From: Citrobacter braakii
GTDB taxonomy: Bacteria; Pseudomonadota; Gammaproteobacteria; Enterobacterales; Enterobacteriaceae
Assembly (NCBI RefSeq): GCF_002075345.1
Contig: NZ_NAEW01000003.1
Coordinates: 1 to 64,000, forward strand
Direction of reading: 5' to 3'
Length of the DNA: 64,000 bases
Every line of letters begins with the position of its first letter. Positions within the stretch are counted from its first letter, which is position 1. A program made the position numbers and the translations under genes. Below, piece after piece: positions 61,043 through 64,000 of the stretch. The notes under the pieces are model-generated. The model did no database searches. It saw nothing but the letters and a program-made list of their open reading frames with translations, and had not been told where the DNA came from.

Positions 61043-61903
61043 TCAATTGCGATTACGCATTACCCCTTCCTGTACGGTAGAAGCGACCAGCACGCCATCC
61101 TGGGTATAAAACTCTCCGCGTACAAAGCCCCGGGCACCGGATGCCGAAGTACTCTCGACGTTATACAGCAGCCATTCATTGATATTAAACGGACGGTGGA
61201 ACCACATGGAATGGTCAATGGTGGCGATCTGAATCCCTTTTTCCAGGAAGCCAATCCCGTACGGTTGCAGCGCAACAGGCAGGAAGTTCAGGTCTGAGGC
61301 ATAACCCAGCAGATACTGATGGACGCGCAGATCGTCCTGCAGCACGCCGTTAGCTCGGATCCATACCTGGCGCGTCGGAGGTGCGACGTGACCTTTTAGG
61401 GGGTTATGAAACTCGACAGGGCGTACTTCCAACGGACGATCGTTGATAAATTTTTCTTTCAACAGCGGCGGCAGCAAATGCGCCACTGAGCGGGCAATTT
61501 CCGTTTCTGATTTCAGCTCATCGGGACCCGGCGCATCCGGCATGGTTTTCTGATGTTCAAATCCGTCTTCCGGTGCCTGAAAAGAGGCAGTCATGTAAAA
61601 AATGGGTTTACCATTCTGGATCGCGGCAACGCGGCGCGCGCTGAAGCTGTTACCATCACGCAGGACTTCCACATCATAGATGATGGGCTTTTGGCTATCG
61701 CCGGGGCGTAAAAAGTAGCTGTGAAAAGAGTGTACCAGACGCTCTTCCGGTACGGTTTCTTTTGCGGCATATAGCGCCTGACCGACAACCTGTCCCCCAA
61801 AAACCTGACGTAACCCTAAGTCTTCACTTTGGCCCCGAAAGAGTCCTTCTTCAATTTTTTCCAGATTTAACAATGTCAGCAAATTTTTCAGTGCCAGACT
61901 CAT
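61043..61903 (-). CDS. tesB: Acyl-CoA thioesterase II
   Basis: 286 residues, as in E. coli. A double-hotdog thioesterase with [15 protein letters not shown] in the first half and [15 protein letters not shown] in the second, including the catalytic Asp. It hydrolyses a wide range of acyl-CoAs. Divergent from ybaY across a 212-base gap that shows no open frame. Confidence 0.96.
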   Translation of the reverse strand: MSLALKNLLTLLNLEKIEEGLFRGQSEDLGLRQVFGGQVVGQALYAAKETVPEERLVHSFHSYFLRPGDSQKPIIYDVEVLRDGNSFSARRVAAIQNGKPIFYMTASFQAPEDGFEHQKTMPDAPGPDELKSETEIARSVAHLLPPLLKEKFINDRPLEVRPVEFHNPLKGHVAPPTRQVWIRANGVLQDDLRVHQYLLGYASDLNFLPVALQPYGIGFLEKGIQIATIDHSMWFHRPFNINEWLLYNVESTSASGARGFVRGEFYTQDGVLVASTVQEGVMRNRN

Positions 61904-62115
61904 ACGTGCTCTCCAGGTGATATCGATGTCGCAGCGAGGTAGGCAGAGTATAACGCAATTTTAAAAGTGGTCCGATGGGTGCAATTGTCTGAATTACTGG
62001 CCTATTACAGGCAAAAATAGCTGTCTTGTGCCACACTTAGTCACGTTATGTTTTTGTTAACCACTCTTCTGGCGAGGAAAGTTCTCGCTGGTGCATAGAT
62101 GATAAGGAGAATTTA

Positions 62116-62685
62116 ATGAAACTCGTGCACATGGTAAGTGGTTTAGCGGTTGCAGTCGCTCTGGCGGCCTGTGCCGATAAAAGCGCTGATATTCAGACAC
62201 CTGCGCCAAGCCCTAATACGTCAATTTCTGACACACAGTCTAAAATTCAGCAGCCAAATGTCTCCGGGACAGTATGGATCCGTCAGAAAGTGGCCTTGCC
62301 ACCCGATGCGGTGCTAACCGTTACGCTGTCAGATGCTTCACTGGCCGATGCGCCGTCAAAAGTGCTGTCGCAAAAAGCGGTTCGTACTGAAGGTAAACAA
62401 GCGCCATTCAGCTTTGTATTACCGTTCAACCCGGCAGATATTCAACCTAACGCCCGTATTCTGTTGAGTGCGGCTATTACGGTAAATGATAAACTGGTCT
62501 TTATTACTGATACCGTTCAGACGGTCATCAATCAGGGTGGGACTAAAGCCGACCTGACGCTGGTCCCGGTACAGCAAACAGCAGTACCGGTTCAGGCGAG
62601 CGGTGGGGCTACTACCACGGTTCCGTCAACGTCACCAACCCAGGTGAATCCGTCATCTGCGGTTCCTGCTCCCACGCAGTACTAA
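62116..62685 (+). CDS. ybaY: Lipoprotein YbaY (YscW family)
   Basis: 189 residues. Lipobox LAAC with Cys19. Middle part (residues about 48-150) is a beta-sandwich of the YscW type (VSGTVWIRQKVALPPDAVLTVTL), and the C terminus is a Thr/Ser/Pro/Val-rich tail. Function unknown. AAGGAGAA precedes the ATG. Confidence 0.94.
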   Translation: MKLVHMVSGLAVAVALAACADKSADIQTPAPSPNTSISDTQSKIQQPNVSGTVWIRQKVALPPDAVLTVTLSDASLADAPSKVLSQKAVRTEGKQAPFSFVLPFNPADIQPNARILLSAAITVNDKLVFITDTVQTVINQGGTKADLTLVPVQQTAVPVQASGGATTTVPSTSPTQVNPSSAVPAPTQY

Positions 62686-62694
62686 GGTCGTTGT

Positions 62695-62718
62695 AACCCT
62701 CTCCGCCTGGAGAGGGTT
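62695..62718. terminator. Hairpin between ybaY and atl
   Basis: AACCCTCTCC/GGAGAGGGTT stem with a GCCT loop between convergent genes. Its right arm reaches into the atl stop codon. Confidence 0.75.
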
Positions 62719-63031
62719 AGTACACCCAGCGATAGCGCTGTAAATCGATCTGTCCGCTTCCTGAAACCACTATTCCTTCAGCCAGCAACGCCTGACGTTG
62801 TCGTTGTAGGTCGGGACCTGTCAGCGAAATGGCCCCGTGGCGATTGACCACCCGATGCCAGGGCAGGGTGCTGCCTTCGGGGAGACGCTTAAGCACGCCG
62901 CCTACCTGACGCGCAGCGCGCGGCGATCCCGCAAGCCTGGCAACATCGCCATACGTGGTGACGAAACCTTCGGGGATTGAAGCGACAATTTGCCAGACGC
63001 GTTGGGGGAAAGAGTCCTGTATATCCATCAT
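62717..63031 (-). CDS. atl: Alkyltransferase-like protein Atl
   Basis: 104 residues. Resembles the DNA-binding domain of O6-methylguanine methyltransferase, but the catalytic Cys of PCHR is Trp58 (PWHRV), as in all ATL proteins. It binds O6-alkylguanine lesions and hands them to nucleotide excision repair. The start is one of two adjacent ATG codons; E. coli's annotated version is longer at the N terminus. Confidence 0.93.
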   Translation of the reverse strand: MMDIQDSFPQRVWQIVASIPEGFVTTYGDVARLAGSPRAARQVGGVLKRLPEGSTLPWHRVVNRHGAISLTGPDLQRQRQALLAEGIVVSGSGQIDLQRYRWVY

Positions 63032-63121
63032 TTATTCCTGCGCTAATCCTCCAGCATAATGCCGAATGGCGAAGGAGTGAAGCCGCATTGCACAAGAAAA
63101 CAGCATCCGATGCTGGATGGG

Positions 63122-63150
63122 TTGCAATTACAGGGTGCAGCAGTGATAAT
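63122..63150 (+). promoter_or_regulatory. ffs promoter
   Basis: TTGCAA (63122-63127), 17-base spacer, GATAAT (63145-63150). Transcription would start near 63157, giving a 5' leader of about 25 bases, the length RNase P removes from the E. coli 4.5S precursor. Confidence 0.7.
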
Positions 63151-63182
63151 GCGCCTGCGCGTTGGTTAACAACGCTCTCAAT

Positions 63183-63296
63183 GGGGGCTCTGTTGGTTCT
63201 CCCGCAACACTACTCTGTTTACCAGGTCAGGTCCGGAAGGAAGCAGCCAAGGCAGATGACGTGTGTGCCGGGATGTAGCTGGCAGGGCCCCCACCC
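63183..63296 (+). ncRNA. ffs: 4.5S RNA (signal recognition particle RNA)
   Basis: 114 bases from GGGGGCTCTG to GGCCCCCACCC. The SRP core AGGTCAGGTCCGGAAGGAAG with the GGAA tetraloop, and the AGCAGCCAAGG internal loop, are identical to E. coli. It binds Ffh to target membrane proteins. Confidence 0.98.
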
Positions 63297-63484
63297 AATT
63301 CTGCCGTCCGGCAATTTCTCTTCTGTTTATCTTCTTTTCTTTGTCATCGTATCGTCATTTTATTGTCATCAAATACTGTCACTGTGTTTTGGGGATGTTA
63401 TTTGAGCTTTTGCCGCCGCCATTGCGCTGTAATGACATGGTCTTACATCCGGTGTGTTGTGGCTGACCACAAGGATTTTCTACA

Positions 63485-63736
63485 ATGTCGACCGCTGTAT
63501 TGAATGTCAAAGTTGATGAGGCGCTAAAAGAAAAGCTTCGCCATTATGCTGAAGTGCATAATGAAAATTTGAGTATCGCCACGGAAAAACTGCTACTAAT
63601 CGCGTTTTCCGCCATTGAAGAGGTGGGAGTCTCCGCTGAGGATATCGATAGCCAGCATACGGAAGAATCCGTAGTTGACGCACTGACTCCTAAAGAAATC
63701 AAAGCATTGCGAAGATTACTGAAGAAGAAAAAATGA
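63485..63736 (+). CDS. Small protein with ribbon-helix-helix-like N terminus
   Basis: 83 residues, not recognised by name. Residues 3-10 (TAVLNVKV) form a beta strand, followed by two helices (DEALKEKLRHYAEVHN and SIATEKLLLIAFSAI), the pattern of ribbon-helix-helix DNA-binding antitoxins. The C terminus is helical and very basic (RRLLKKKK). AAGGATTTT precedes the ATG. Its TGA overlaps the next ATG by four bases (ATGA), so the two genes are coupled. The 5' gap after ffs holds only a short GCCG/CGGC hairpin. Confidence 0.7.
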   Translation: MSTAVLNVKVDEALKEKLRHYAEVHNENLSIATEKLLLIAFSAIEEVGVSAEDIDSQHTEESVVDALTPKEIKALRRLLKKKK

Positions 63737-63951
63737 AACAACAATCGCTCTCAACCGCCTGTAATTATGGCGAAGCCTGTGAAATGCTGCGCTCCGGTTA
63801 TGTGAAACACGTTCGTCTGAGCTGGAATGTCGGCAGCGATGAGTTCTTCCGTATTGCCTCCGACTGGTGTGATGCCGGGGCAAAAATTAAGAAAGACGGT
63901 GAGAATTTCGTGATTTCCCTGAAGGGTTTTCCGGTTCCTCCTCAGCGGTAG
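63733..63951 (+). CDS. Small protein of unknown function, coupled to the RHH-like gene
   Basis: 72 residues, no family recognised. Predicted alpha/beta: an N-terminal helix (YGEACEMLRSGY), a strand (HVRLSWN), a helix (DEFFRIASDWCDAG) and a C-terminal strand. No signal peptide or membrane segment. Translationally coupled to the preceding RHH-like protein (ATGA overlap), which is common for toxin-antitoxin or regulator-partner pairs; this is inference only. Nothing was seen in the last 49 bases. Confidence 0.65.
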   Translation: MKQQSLSTACNYGEACEMLRSGYVKHVRLSWNVGSDEFFRIASDWCDAGAKIKKDGENFVISLKGFPVPPQR

Positions 63952-64000
63952 TATTGCCAGGACCTCCTCGTCCATCACGGCATTCAAGAGCGGGTCCTTT

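Noticed and set aside
62717-63031. Broken methyltransferase pseudogene
   Set aside because: The missing catalytic Cys (Trp58 in its place) is the defining trait of intact ATL proteins, and the frame is complete.

Overview
This window is a chromosomal segment of an enteric gammaproteobacterium of the Enterobacteriaceae, in the Citrobacter/Salmonella/Escherichia cluster. Most proteins are near-identical in length and sequence to the E. coli K-12 proteins encoded between acpH-queA and ffs, in the same order. The accessory genes (a Salmonella-type cdsH, a DUF2339/DUF3999 pair, a DMSO-reductase-like operon, an orphan Hcp module) are not in K-12 at these places and make Citrobacter or a close relative the best guess. 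That genus call is inference. REP/BIME and ERIC repeats typical of enterics support the family.

Layout. 1-2.9 kb: 3' part of a DUF2339 membrane protein, a DUF3999 protein and a 2-Cys peroxiredoxin. 3.0-9.4 kb: acpH facing the queuosine and secretion operon queA-tgt-yajC-secD-secF. 9.4-10.6 kb: an accessory VOC protein plus WYL regulator pair behind a perfect palindrome. 10.6-12.3 kb: tsx and yajI. 12.4-16.6 kb: nrdR-ribD-ribH-nusB-thiL-pgpA. 16.7-20.7 kb: the isoprenoid operon xseB-ispA-dxs with yajO. 20.9-22.4 kb: thiI. 22.4-27.0 kb: an accessory molybdoenzyme operon (Tat catalytic subunit, four-cluster ferredoxin, membrane anchor) divergent from an IclR-type regulator. 27.0-30.6 kb: yajL, panE, yajQ, yajR. 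30.7-32.1 kb: an AT-richer orphan type VI module (Hcp, putative cargo toxin, DUF1493-like immunity protein). 32.1-39.5 kb: cyoABCDE, ampG, yajG. 39.7-49.7 kb: bolA, tig, clpP, clpX, lon, hupB, ppiD, ybaV. 49.8-55.5 kb: fadM, queC, ybaE, cof, and the cysteine desulfhydrase cdsH divergent from its probable regulator decR. 55.5-63 kb: mdlA-mdlB, glnK-amtB, tesB, ybaY, atl. 63.2 kb: 4.5S RNA (ffs). The window ends with a small uncharacterised gene pair starting with a ribbon-helix-helix-like protein.

The core serves protein export and quality control (SecDF-YajC, trigger factor, ClpXP, Lon, PpiD, 4.5S RNA), tRNA modification (queA, tgt, queC, thiI), riboflavin, thiamine and isoprenoid supply, aerobic respiration (cytochrome bo3) and nitrogen sensing (glnK-amtB). 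The novelty lies in the accessory islands. The strongest leads are the Hcp/effector/immunity cassette, the IclR-controlled DMSO-reductase-like operon with a possible cysteine molybdenum ligand, the terminal small gene pair, the palindrome-controlled VOC/WYL unit, and two ERIC elements that form the 5' leaders of acpH and ybaE right up to the start codon. No CRISPR array, tRNA gene, insertion sequence or prophage was seen.
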